Below are positions 24,131-31,795 of a stretch of 64,000 nucleotides of DNA, one piece after another. Source of the stretch: Streptomyces sp. WMMB303 (lineage in GTDB: Bacteria > Actinomycetota > Actinomycetes > Streptomycetales > Streptomycetaceae). Numbering within the stretch: position 1 is the stretch's first letter; the number at the start of each line of letters is the position of its first letter. The position numbers and the translations under genes were made by a program. The notes beneath the pieces were generated by a model. The model saw only the letters and a program-made list of their open reading frames with translations, did no database searches and was not told the origin of the DNA. The DNA lies in NCBI RefSeq assembly GCF_029351045.1, contig NZ_JARKIN010000001.1, positions 5,549,001-5,613,000 of the forward strand. The letters run 5' to 3'.

Positions 24131-24665
24131 GGGTGGCTTCCCCTTCCGCGGAGGCGGCCGTCTGCTCGCGGCCGTACCGGTCCGCCCGAGCCACGACAGA
24201 CGACGCGGCGACGAACATCGCGGCCAGCGCAGCAATGCGCGAGGGGGACGCTTCCGGTCGACGCATCGGAGCCCGGAGCCAGATGTAGCGATCCCCTGTC
24301 AGCGGCATCGGCCCGGGGACGACCACTACCGAGCCCTCACCCAGATAGCGGTACTCAGGTGCTTCGTCCGTCGACTCCTGCTGGACCATGCGGCGGAACG
24401 GCTCGCGCGCCCAGGTGGGGACGAAGAAGCCGACTTGGCCGGAGGCGCGGTCCGCCATCACGGGCCCGAGCGGCATACCGTGGCGCTGGAGTTGGTCGAA
24501 GGTCTCCAGCCCGACCCGCTGTCCGACCACGACGACGTCGAAGAAGCGCCCAGCCGGGAACGCGTAGGGGCGTCGAGGGTCAACCAGCCAGGCTTCCCGG
24601 CACTCGTCCGGGTCATCGGCTGCGCAGGAGATCCACTGAACTCCCCTTCTTGTCATCATCTGCAC
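24120..24665 (-). CDS. Hypothetical protein, Streptomyces cargo family
   Basis: 181 residues, GTG start at 24665 with GAGGTGAT upstream; ATG codons two and three residues later are alternatives. The core (EAWLVDPRRPYAFPAGRFFD, VVVVGQRVGLETFDQLQRHG, LGEGSVVVVPGPMPLTGDRY, IWLRAP) resembles short Streptomyces proteins annotated as bifunctional DNA primase/polymerase N-terminal-like, but no polymerase active site is visible, so I do not assign that activity. First gene of the three-gene operon and divergent from the XRE-type regulator gene, a pairing suggesting a regulated module. Confidence 0.65.
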   Translation of the reverse strand: MQMMTRRGVQWISCAADDPDECREAWLVDPRRPYAFPAGRFFDVVVVGQRVGLETFDQLQRHGMPLGPVMADRASGQVGFFVPTWAREPFRRMVQQESTDEAPEYRYLGEGSVVVVPGPMPLTGDRYIWLRAPMRRPEASPSRIAALAAMFVAASSVVARADRYGREQTAASAEGEATHAG

Positions 24666-25056
24666 GTCGAATCACCTCAGTTGGTCCAGCCCCAGCCGTT
24701 TGGCCGCGTTGGAACCACCTTCGGACGCACCGCCCTGAGCTGGGCAGATGACGAGAGGTGACGGGGGATGACGTGCCCTCCAGCCCCGCGTCACCCTGGA
24801 TCATCTGCCGAGGGAGGCAAGAGGTCCGCATTACGAGCAGACAGCGCGGCATCACATTCCGTAGATTCGGAGAGGCCAGCAGGGCATCGCATCTGGTCGG
24901 AAGCGCGGGGAGGCGATCAGAACGGAAGCGAACCGGTCCTTTGGGGAACTCCTCCGCGCGGCTCGCAAAGCCCGCGGCTGGGGCCAGCTCCGGCTCGTCA
25001 GCGAGCTGCGACGGTGCGCGAAGCGCCACGGGAAGGCGCTCCCGTCCGACGACAGC

Positions 25057-26313
25057 GTGAAGCGCCGCATCGCAACCTGGGAGAACGGGCACAGCACGCC
25101 CGACGAGTTCTACGGGGCACTCATCTGCGAGGCGCTCGACATCGCTCCGGCCGAGTTGGGGCTGAGTGCCGCCGCCGGCCAGGACTCCCGATTGCTGGAG
25201 ACGCGGTATCCCCCGACCCCGGAGGAGGCGTTTCAGACCGTCAGCCAGTTGTGGCGCGCTGACTTGCACGGCTACGAGCCGCTGTTGCTCTCCGAGGCGT
25301 CACAGCACGCGTGGAGCGAAGCGTCTTTGCGATGGTTGGTCGCGCCCGATCCGTCGTTCCCGTCGACCGTCCGCACGGATGGCGCACGGGTGGGACTGGC
25401 CGACGTAGCGATGATCAAGACGACCAGTGACATGTTCGCCGAGATGGACGACCGGTTCGGCGGCGAGCATGCGCGACAGTCCGTCGTCCAGTACCTCAGT
25501 CGGGATGTGGCGCCCCTGCTCAGGGGCCAGTACACGGAAGCTGTCGGCCGGGCGCTGTTCTCCACGGTCGCGGAGTCCACTCTGCTGGCCGGTTGGATGT
25601 CGTACGACGCGTGTCACCACGGCCTTGCTCAGCGGTACTTCCTCCAGGCGCTTCGTCTCGCCCAGGACGGCGACGACCGCCGGCTGGCGGGGAGCATACT
25701 GTCCGCGATGAGCCACCAGGCCACGTTCCTGGGCAACTACACCGAGGCCGCGACGCTCGCCCGCGCCGCACGCATGGGCATCTCTGGCGTGGCGACACCG
25801 ACCCTGATGGCGCAGTTCCACGCGATGGAGGCCCGTGCCCTTGCCCGTACGGGTGACATCCGCGCGTGCGAACAAGCTCTCAGCGAGGCCACCAAGGCGC
25901 TGGAGAGCCGCAACAGCAGCGACGAGCCGGAGTGGATCACCTACTTTGACGAGGCCGAGCTGGCAGCCGAGGCCGCCCACTGCTTCCGCGACGTGAACAG
26001 CGCCCGCCGGGCCGTGGCCCACGCTGAGAACGCCATGAGCGGCAGCCACGTACGGAGCGACTTCTTCGCCACCATGGTCCTTGCCGACGCCCACCTACGG
26101 GCCGGAGACCCCGAGGAGGCATGCCGCGTAGCCCTTGATGCTCTTGATCTCGGCGAACAGCTCAAGTCAGCGCGCTGTGTCAGCTACCTCAAGGAGTTCC
26201 GGGACGGCCTGTCGGCAGTGGGAGAGACAGCCGCTGTCCGTTCCTTCCGCGAGCAGGCGAATGGGCACCGGCTGTGGGCCGCTACGGAGGGGCAGCGCAA
26301 CGGAAGCCGCTGA
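25057..26313 (+). CDS. XRE-type regulator with TPR-like C-terminal region
   Basis: From the GTG at 25057 the product is 418 residues: the end of an HTH (KRRIATWENGHSTPDEFYGA) then a long helical region with TPR-like repeats (about 130-400). The frame is open further upstream to 24922, and those 45 codons (EANRSFGELLRAARKARGWG, QLRLVSELRRC) supply the missing helices of the HTH. No ATG, GTG or TTG exists in that stretch; ACG at 24922, eight bases after GGGGAGG, sits where a start is expected. The functional protein is probably about 463 residues, or the gene has lost its start. Convergent with the APH-like gene (stops adjacent). Confidence 0.75.
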   Translation: MKRRIATWENGHSTPDEFYGALICEALDIAPAELGLSAAAGQDSRLLETRYPPTPEEAFQTVSQLWRADLHGYEPLLLSEASQHAWSEASLRWLVAPDPSFPSTVRTDGARVGLADVAMIKTTSDMFAEMDDRFGGEHARQSVVQYLSRDVAPLLRGQYTEAVGRALFSTVAESTLLAGWMSYDACHHGLAQRYFLQALRLAQDGDDRRLAGSILSAMSHQATFLGNYTEAATLARAARMGISGVATPTLMAQFHAMEARALARTGDIRACEQALSEATKALESRNSSDEPEWITYFDEAELAAEAAHCFRDVNSARRAVAHAENAMSGSHVRSDFFATMVLADAHLRAGDPEEACRVALDALDLGEQLKSARCVSYLKEFRDGLSAVGETAAVRSFREQANGHRLWAATEGQRNGSR

Positions 26314-27213
26314 TCAGTAAGGCTGCCAATCCTTCCGGCTGCCTCCGGTCCGGATGCTGTCGACCCGCCGGGGGAACTCTTCCGCCGCCCTACTGTTCGT
26401 CGTCACCTGGTGCCCGAGCCACAGCGTCATCATCAGCTCGCGCACGTCAGCCAGCACCGGGTAGCCCGGCCAGTTCATGAGGTCGAATCCGTAGTGATGC
26501 ACGAAGGACTCGTACTCGGTCCGCGTGTGCCAGCCGAAGCGCTCGTAGTAGAGGGAGGTGAGGACCAGGTCCCACTCACGAGGAGCCAGCGCGAAGCCGT
26601 CGAGGTCGATGAGGACAGCGCGGCCGGTCCGGTCGCGGAGGCAGTTCCCGACGTTGGCGTCTCCGTGGATCATCCCGAAGGGGAGAACGAAGTCCAAGCG
26701 GTCATACGCCTTGTTCAGCTCTCCGGTCCGCTCCTCCAGAAACGAGCGATCCGCGTCCGAGACGCCGTCACCGAGACCACGCAGCGAGTCCCACACCTTG
26801 CCGAACGGGTCGTAGTGCGGCAGCCCGAGCGACTTCGGCTCTTCCAGCCAGTGCAGCCGCTTCAGGAGGTCGGCCAGCTCGTCCAGGCGGGCGTACTCGA
26901 CTTCGTCCTGAAGGTTCACCCAGTACGTGACGACGCGGCCACCGATGACGGCCGGCTGTTCCACGTCGCCCAGCACGCGCGTAGCGGGGAAGTCCTCCGT
27001 CTCCAGCCAGCGTGCGACCCCTACAGCCCGCTGCATCTCGTCCAGGGCATCGGTGTCCCGCGCGATCCGGACGACCACAGGCGCGGTCGACAGCCGGTAC
27101 ACCGCGTTGGAGCCCAGGCGCAGCAGTTCCGCGCCCGTAGGGTCGAGCCCCGCTGAGCGGCACGCCTCCCCCAGCACCGCGCCCGCCGACTCAGCAGTGA
27201 ACTCCGCCGTCAT
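26314..27213 (-). CDS. APH-fold kinase (aminoglycoside phosphotransferase family)
   Basis: 299 residues, ATG at 27213 with GGAGG seven bases upstream. Protein-kinase-like fold of the APH family: glycine/Asn-containing N-lobe (LLRLGSNAVYRL), lysine replaced in VVVRIARD (Arg), catalytic MIHGDANVGNCL (HGDxxxxN, about 184) and metal-binding LIDLDGFALAPREWDL (about 205). The family includes antibiotic and metabolite kinases; the substrate is not predictable. Often seen beside XRE-type regulators on Streptomyces elements. Its stop abuts the convergent regulator's stop. Confidence 0.85.
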   Translation of the reverse strand: MTAEFTAESAGAVLGEACRSAGLDPTGAELLRLGSNAVYRLSTAPVVVRIARDTDALDEMQRAVGVARWLETEDFPATRVLGDVEQPAVIGGRVVTYWVNLQDEVEYARLDELADLLKRLHWLEEPKSLGLPHYDPFGKVWDSLRGLGDGVSDADRSFLEERTGELNKAYDRLDFVLPFGMIHGDANVGNCLRDRTGRAVLIDLDGFALAPREWDLVLTSLYYERFGWHTRTEYESFVHHYGFDLMNWPGYPVLADVRELMMTLWLGHQVTTNSRAAEEFPRRVDSIRTGGSRKDWQPY

Positions 27214-27360
27214 GCTCGCGCCTCCCCGCCGCATAGATCATGTCGACGGTATCGCTTCGCAGTCGCCGCTTACAGAGCGCCCACGGCGTATGCGCGGCGT
27301 GACGCACCCCCAATCCAAGCCGATCAGCACGCCGACCTGCGCAGACGCGGAGAAGCACGT

Positions 27361-27469
27361 CGGCCTCCGGAGCCGTGTGCGCAGGTTCGAATCCTGCCGG
27401 GGGTACTTTGAACGAAGTGCCGAAACGCCCTGTGACCAGGTTGGACGCTGGTTGCGGGGCGTTTGTCGT
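27361..27469 (+). repeat. Right attachment site (attR), 109-bp direct repeat
   Basis: Copy of 13107-13215 with a single T-to-C difference at 27446. It contains the 3' part of tRNA-Arg (anticodon loop through discriminator A, then the terminator) without the 5' half, so it is not a tRNA gene. Marks the chromosomal end of the element. Confidence 0.93.
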
Positions 27470-27972
27470 ATACGCGGTTCGTGACGGCCCGAGCCGGTAG
27501 GAGTCCGGTGAGGTGGTCACGCCGCAGCGGCGTCAGGGGCGGGCCGGGGCGTCAGGGACGGGCCAGTGGTGGGTAGACCAGGTCCAATCCGGGTCCTCTC
27601 GGGACACAGAACAGTCCCCGGAGTCCTCATCGTTGCCATCAACCTCGGTCGTCGCCGAGGCTCCGGTAACGAGGGGCTTCGGGGGCCTCGCCAGAGCCTG
27701 CGGGGATCTCCTGCCGATAGACGTCTCTATCGGCGGTGGGATTCTCCGGTTTTCTGGTCTATTACCCAGTTTCCACGTCACCTGACCCGTGTCAAGCGAC
27801 CACCGCAATGAGAGGCGTTGAGCCTGGTCAGGCCCCCTCTGCAACCGTCGGCAGGCCGCGCGGGGCTACGGCCCGAGGGGGAGGCGTTCCCCGGCGACGA
27901 GGGGACCCGACAACGATGGGGCCCGGCGGCATCGCCAGGCCACCTGGAGACGGGACATCCGGGAAGAGGCGG
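27470..27972. other. Gap flanking attR
   Basis: About 500 bases of chromosome next to the integration site with no gene I can support. Open frames on both strands lack ribosome-binding sites, typical codon bias and family resemblance. Confidence 0.45.
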
Positions 27973-28140
27973 TCATGACGGCGGAGGCGCGAACGGATTC
28001 GCGGGGTCGTCGGGGTCGTGAAGATCGACGCCCTGGCGCTCCAGCTCCTGCATGGCGGAACCGATCTCCCGCAAGCATGGGTCGCACAAGGTCATGCCGT
28101 AGTCGAGACCGGTCGCGCCACACTTCTTGCATGTGCCCAT
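27973..28140 (-). CDS. Small Cys-pair (zinc-ribbon-like) protein
   Basis: 55 residues from ATG at 28140, with GGGGAG seven bases upstream. Two CxxC pairs (CKKC and CDPC, 15 residues apart: MGTCKKCGATGLDYGMTLCD) suggest a structural zinc site; an acidic helix (EIGSAMQELERQGVD) and a Pro tail follow. No family assigned. About 315 gene-free bases separate it from the ECF sigma gene. Confidence 0.6.
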   Translation of the reverse strand: MGTCKKCGATGLDYGMTLCDPCLREIGSAMQELERQGVDLHDPDDPANPFAPPPS

Positions 28141-28455
28141 CTGCCAACTCCCCACCGGCCCGCAGCCTTTGAGCGCTACTGCGCCACACAGAAGGTGAAA
28201 AATACCTCACTGCGCGTATCAGCGACAGGTTGTTTGAAGGTCGGATCCCAGATCTGTGGCGGCAGTCCGTCCGGGCCGGTCACCTGCGGCTCCACGGTGA
28301 CTCACGTCGCCACTTCACCGTGCGACTCCACGCCGGAGGCGGAGCTCTCACCGAACCGACAGCCCAGCACAGACGTAGGTGGTCCGGCGTCCGGGCCGGG
28401 GGGTCACGGCGGCACTGCCGGACCGGACTGTCGGCAGCAGCCGGCGCGGAAGCCG
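28141..28455. other. Gap before the ECF sigma gene
   Basis: About 315 bases without a supported gene. It carries the promoter side of the small Cys-pair gene on the reverse strand and the region after the stop of the ECF sigma gene. No clear hexamers or terminator. Confidence 0.4.
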
Positions 28456-29628
28456 TCACGAAGGCGAGGCGTTGAGGCGGGCGGCCTGGCGGGTCAGGTG
28501 GGCACGTTCGGCGAGGTTGGGTGCCTTGCGGGCTGCTTCGGCGTACAGCCGGGCAGCTGTCCTCCGGTCGCCGGCGCGCTCGTGGAGATGGGCGGCGACC
28601 GCGGTGTGGCGGGGCAGCGAGGCGTCCAGGGCGGCGAGCGCGGCCAGCCCGGCGCGCGGGCCGTCGGCCTCGCCTACGGCGACGGCGCGGTTGAGCCGGA
28701 CGATCGGGCTGTCGGTGAGGCGTGTGAGTTCGTCGTACCACTCGAGGATCTGCATCCAGTCGGTCTCCTCGGCGGTGGGTGCGTCGGCGTGGAGCGCCGC
28801 GATGGCGGCTTGGGCCTGGTACTCGCCGAGTCGGTCGCGGGCGAGGGCGGCCTGGAGGATCGCGATGCCCTCGGCGATCGCTCCGGTGTCCCACCGTCCG
28901 CGATCCTGCTCGGCGAGTGGCACCAGGCTGCCGTCGGGCGCGGTCCTGGCGGGGCGCCGGGCGTGGTGGAGCAACATGAGAGCGAGCAGCCCCGCCACCT
29001 CAGGGTGGTCGACGGCGGCCGCGAGCTGCCGGGTGAGCCGGATGGACTCGGCGACGAGGTCGATGTCACCGCTGTAGCCCTCGTTGAAGACCAGATACAG
29101 GACGCGCAGCACGGTGGCGAGGTCCCCGGGCTGGTCGAACCGTACTCCGGAGACGGTGCGCTTGGCCCGGCTGATGCGTTGCGCCATGGTCGCTTCGGGC
29201 ACCAGATACGCCTGGGCGATCTGGCGGGTGGTCAGCCCGCCGACGGCGCGCAGTGTGAGCGCGACCGCGGACGACGGTGTCAGCGACGGGTGCGCGCACA
29301 GGAAGTAGAGCTGGAGCGTATCGTCCACGGAGCCGGCGGGTCCGGGGGCCGGTTGCTCCTCGACGAGGTCCTCGCGTCTGCGGCGCGCTGTGTCCGCCCG
29401 GGTGGCGTCGAGGAACTTGCGCCAGGCCACGGTGACCAGCCAGCCCTTCGGGTCCCGCACGGGGGGTCCGCCGCCGGGCGAGCCCTGCGAAGAGGTGGCG
29501 GCCCAGACGCGGAGGGCCTCGATGAGCGCTTCCTGCACGGCATCCTCGGCCGCCGCGAAGTCGGCTCCGCGGCGGACGAGGATGCTGAGCACGCTCGGCG
29601 TGAGGCGCCGGAGCAGGAGTTCGTCCAT
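28456..29628 (-). CDS. ECF42-group RNA polymerase sigma factor
   Basis: 390 residues. Sigma region 2 (about 5-80, including DFAAAEDAVQEALIEALRVW and PKGWLVTVAWRKFLDATR), region 4 HTH (about 110-170, LTTRQIAQAYLVPEATMAQR), then a roughly 200-residue C-terminal extension with TPR-like helices (VFNEGYSGD, RLNRAVAVGEADGP, AARLYAEAARKAPN). This extension and the adjacent DGPF gene define the ECF42 group, whose activity is thought to be modulated by the extension instead of an anti-sigma factor. ATG at 29628 lies 8 bases after the DGPF stop, so both form one operon. Confidence 0.92.
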   Translation of the reverse strand: MDELLLRRLTPSVLSILVRRGADFAAAEDAVQEALIEALRVWAATSSQGSPGGGPPVRDPKGWLVTVAWRKFLDATRADTARRRREDLVEEQPAPGPAGSVDDTLQLYFLCAHPSLTPSSAVALTLRAVGGLTTRQIAQAYLVPEATMAQRISRAKRTVSGVRFDQPGDLATVLRVLYLVFNEGYSGDIDLVAESIRLTRQLAAAVDHPEVAGLLALMLLHHARRPARTAPDGSLVPLAEQDRGRWDTGAIAEGIAILQAALARDRLGEYQAQAAIAALHADAPTAEETDWMQILEWYDELTRLTDSPIVRLNRAVAVGEADGPRAGLAALAALDASLPRHTAVAAHLHERAGDRRTAARLYAEAARKAPNLAERAHLTRQAARLNASPS

Positions 29629-29636
29629 CTGTCAGG

Positions 29637-30044
29637 TCACTCCGTGACGGTGGGCGGCTCGGTCAGGAAGGGGCGCAGCTCGAGCCATTCGTGGATCGGC
29701 TTCCCGCCCGCGCCCGGGGCGGCCGACAGTTCCCCGGCCAGTTCGACGGCACGCTCGTAGCTGTCGACGTCGATCGCCATCCATCCGGCGATGAGGTCCT
29801 TGGTCTCGGCGAACGGGCCGTCGGTGACCGGCGGGCGGCCCTCGCCGTCGTAGCGGACGAATGTTCCCTCGGGAGCGAGTGCCTGGCCGTCGACGAACTC
29901 GCCGGTCTCCTGCAACCGCGCCGCGAAGTCCTGCATGTACTTCATGTGCGCCGAGATCTCCTCCGGCGTCCACTGGTCCATGCACACGTCGTTCACTGCG
30001 GCCGGGGCGCCGCGGTAGTGCTTGAGCAGCAGGTACTTGGCCAT
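29637..30044 (-). CDS. DGPF-domain (YCII-related) protein
   Basis: 135 residues from ATG at 30044, preceded by GAGGAGG. YCII-like ferredoxin fold with the group's hallmark PPVTDGPFAETKDLIAGWMA (about 79-98) and a C-terminal helix. DGPF proteins are encoded with ECF42 sigma factors and are members of the sigma regulon in related Streptomyces; enzymatic role unknown. First gene of the operon with the sigma factor. Confidence 0.92.
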   Translation of the reverse strand: MAKYLLLKHYRGAPAAVNDVCMDQWTPEEISAHMKYMQDFAARLQETGEFVDGQALAPEGTFVRYDGEGRPPVTDGPFAETKDLIAGWMAIDVDSYERAVELAGELSAAPGAGGKPIHEWLELRPFLTEPPTVTE

Positions 30045-30112
30045 CGTGGTCCTCCTCGATGCGGGCGCGGTCTTTGTCGCCGCGTTCACAGTCTGTCGGG
30101 CTTCTGCTGAGT

Positions 30113-30184
30113 GTTCACAGCTTGTTCCGCATTCACAGTCTGTCCGGTGTTCACAGCCTGTTCCGCGTGTGCAGCTCGTTCCTG
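30113..30184. repeat. 18-bp tandem repeat upstream of ilvE
   Basis: Four consecutive 18-bp units (30113, 30131, 30149, 30167) on the pattern GTTCACAGCCTGTTCCGC; units 1 and 3 differ at one base. A fifth, separated copy starts at 30084. It lies in the gene-free stretch 30045-30479 between the DGPF gene and ilvE. No function evident; too short and ungapped for CRISPR. Confidence 0.8.
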
Positions 30185-30352
30185 GTTGTTTCCGTGTTCA
30201 TCCCGGGGACGGACCCGGTCCCGGGTTCTCGACATCCCTCGCCGAGATTTTTTCGGCTCTTTCCGGAGGAGCCGGGGCGGGCCGGTCCCGGTCCAGGCCC
30301 GAGGGGCCGGCCGGGTGGCCGCGACCGGTGGTGTCCATGGCCGCCGCCCGAA

Positions 30353-30391
30353 CACGTACGAGGGGCGCCGCACACGTACGGGGGCGCCGCG
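30353..30391. repeat. 20-bp direct duplication upstream of ilvE
   Basis: CACGTACGAGGGGCGCCGCA at 30353 is followed at once by CACGTACGGGGGCGCCGCG at 30373, a near-perfect tandem pair about 90-130 bases upstream of the ilvE start. It could be a double binding site or a slippage product. Confidence 0.6.
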
Positions 30392-30479
30392 CCGTGCCGT
30401 GGGCGAGCCGCGCCCGTGACAGGGCGGGCGACTTACGATGCGCGGTGCCGGTCGTGGCGGGAGGCGGGAGGAGCCGAGG

Positions 30480-31580
30480 GTGAGTGCGGAGTTCGCAGTG
30501 GTGCGCAGTGAGCAGCCCGTGGGTGAGGACGCGCGCGCCGCGATCCTGGCGGCGCCGGGGTTCGGGCGGTACTTCACCGATCACATGGCCTCGGCGACCT
30601 GGACCGCGGACGCCGGCTGGACGGGGCACCGGGTGGGGCCGCTGGAGCCGTTCCGGCTGCATCCGAGTGCGGCCGTGCTGCACTACGCGCAGGAGATCTT
30701 CGAGGGGCTGAAGGCCTACCGGCACGGCGACGGCAGCGTGTGGCTGTTCCGGCCGGACGCGAACGCGCGGCGGTTCGCACGGTCCGCGCGACGGCTGGCG
30801 CTGCCGGTGCTGCCCGAGGAGGACTTCGTCTCCGGTGTCACCGCGCTGGTGCGCGCGGACGAGCCGTGGGTGCCGGCGCCCGCGGGCGAGGAGAGCCTGT
30901 ATCTGCGGCCGTTCATGTTCGCCTCGGAGGCGTTCTTGGGAGTGCGGCCCGCGGCCCGGGTCGAGTACGCGGTGATCGCGTCGCCCGCGGGGCCGTACTT
31001 CGCGTCGGGGGTCACCGGGGTCACCCTGCGGGTGAGCACCACGTACAGCCGGGCGGCGGAGGGCGGTACGGGTGCCGCCAAGTGCGGCGGGAACTACGCC
31101 GGGAGCCTGGTGGCGCAGCGGGAGGCCGCGGAGCACGACTGCGACCAGGTGCTGTACCTGGACAGTGCCGGGAAGGGGAACCTGGAGGAGTCGGGCACGA
31201 TGAACCTCTTCCTGGTCACCTCGGACGGCCGACTTGTCACCCCGGAGCTGGGCACCATCCTGGAAGGCGTCACCCGCGACAGTCTGATGGTGCTGGCGGA
31301 CCGGCACGGGCTGACTGTGGAGGAGCGTTCCGTCGGGGTCGGCGAACTGCGCGCAGGGATCTCCGACGGCACGTTCGTCGAGGCGTTCGCGGCGGGCACG
31401 GCCGCCGTGGTGACTCCGATCACCGGGTTCAAGGGCGAGGACTCGGGGGGCGGCGGCTACGCGCTCACCGTGGGCGAGGGGACACCGGGCAGGAAGACGC
31501 TCCAGTTGCGGGAGCATGTGCTGGACATCCAGTACGGCCGCGCAGGTGACGCACACGGTTGGTTGCACCGCGTGTGCTGA
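30480..31580 (+). CDS. ilvE: Branched-chain amino acid aminotransferase
   Basis: PLP fold-IV transaminase for the last step of Leu, Ile and Val synthesis and the first step of their breakdown to fatty-acid primers. The 366-residue product has LHYAQEIFEGLKAYR, SLYLRPFMFASEAFLGV, the PLP lysine in TGAAKCGGNYAGSLVAQ (about 200) and the NLEESGTMNLFLV motif (usual form is EELGGMN), then TITRDS-like EGVTRDSLMVLA. GTG at 30480 is chosen because GGAGGAG lies about seven bases upstream and the length fits the family; an in-frame ATG at 30438 lacks support. Confidence 0.95.
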   Translation: MSAEFAVVRSEQPVGEDARAAILAAPGFGRYFTDHMASATWTADAGWTGHRVGPLEPFRLHPSAAVLHYAQEIFEGLKAYRHGDGSVWLFRPDANARRFARSARRLALPVLPEEDFVSGVTALVRADEPWVPAPAGEESLYLRPFMFASEAFLGVRPAARVEYAVIASPAGPYFASGVTGVTLRVSTTYSRAAEGGTGAAKCGGNYAGSLVAQREAAEHDCDQVLYLDSAGKGNLEESGTMNLFLVTSDGRLVTPELGTILEGVTRDSLMVLADRHGLTVEERSVGVGELRAGISDGTFVEAFAAGTAAVVTPITGFKGEDSGGGGYALTVGEGTPGRKTLQLREHVLDIQYGRAGDAHGWLHRVC

Positions 31581-31795
31581 GCGGCGTCACCTGATCCGGC
31601 TTGCCCCGGCGGATGCGGGGGCGGTCTCGCGTCCTGGGCCGGGGGCACCGGGGCGCTTGCGGGGAGCGGCTGAGTCCGGCGACGTCCCTGCGGCTCGAGA
31701 GGCCCGGTCGTGATCGGAACGGTGGTTCGCGGGGAGGCGTCCGACCACTTCGACGCGCGCGTCCAGGTCCACGACGCACTGCGACGGCCGAGGCT

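Larger units (their letters stand above)
13107..27469. mobile_element. Integrated AICE (pSAM2-like element) in tRNA-Arg(CCG)
   Basis: A 14,254-bp unit (13107-27360) plus a second copy of the 109-bp att repeat. The genes follow the pSAM2-type layout on the minus strand: tyrosine integrase next to attL, excisionase, RepSA-type initiator, small genes, FtsK/SpoIIIE-type Tra and an SCO3933-family gene, with a divergent GntR/KorSA-type repressor. Beyond the repressor is cargo: a DUF262-AlbA_2 protein, an IS5-family IS, a three-gene operon, an XRE-type regulator and an APH-fold kinase. Several neighbouring genes overlap by 4-11 bp. Conjugation may be disabled because the Tra gene carries an in-frame TAG. 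Confidence 0.93.

Noticed and set aside
27361..27432. Second tRNA-Arg gene at the right repeat
   Set aside because: Only the 3' part from the anticodon stem is present; acceptor and D arm 5' halves are missing.
27513..27844. Small open frames on both strands beside attR
   Set aside because: No ribosome-binding site, overlapping each other, composition not gene-like.
30113..30184. CRISPR-like array from regular repeats
   Set aside because: Units are 18 bp, contiguous and without spacers or cas genes; a tandem minisatellite.
30438..30479. Upstream ATG start for ilvE
   Set aside because: Adds 14 residues of Gly/Arg with no homology and is poorly placed relative to GGAGGAG, which serves the GTG at 30480.
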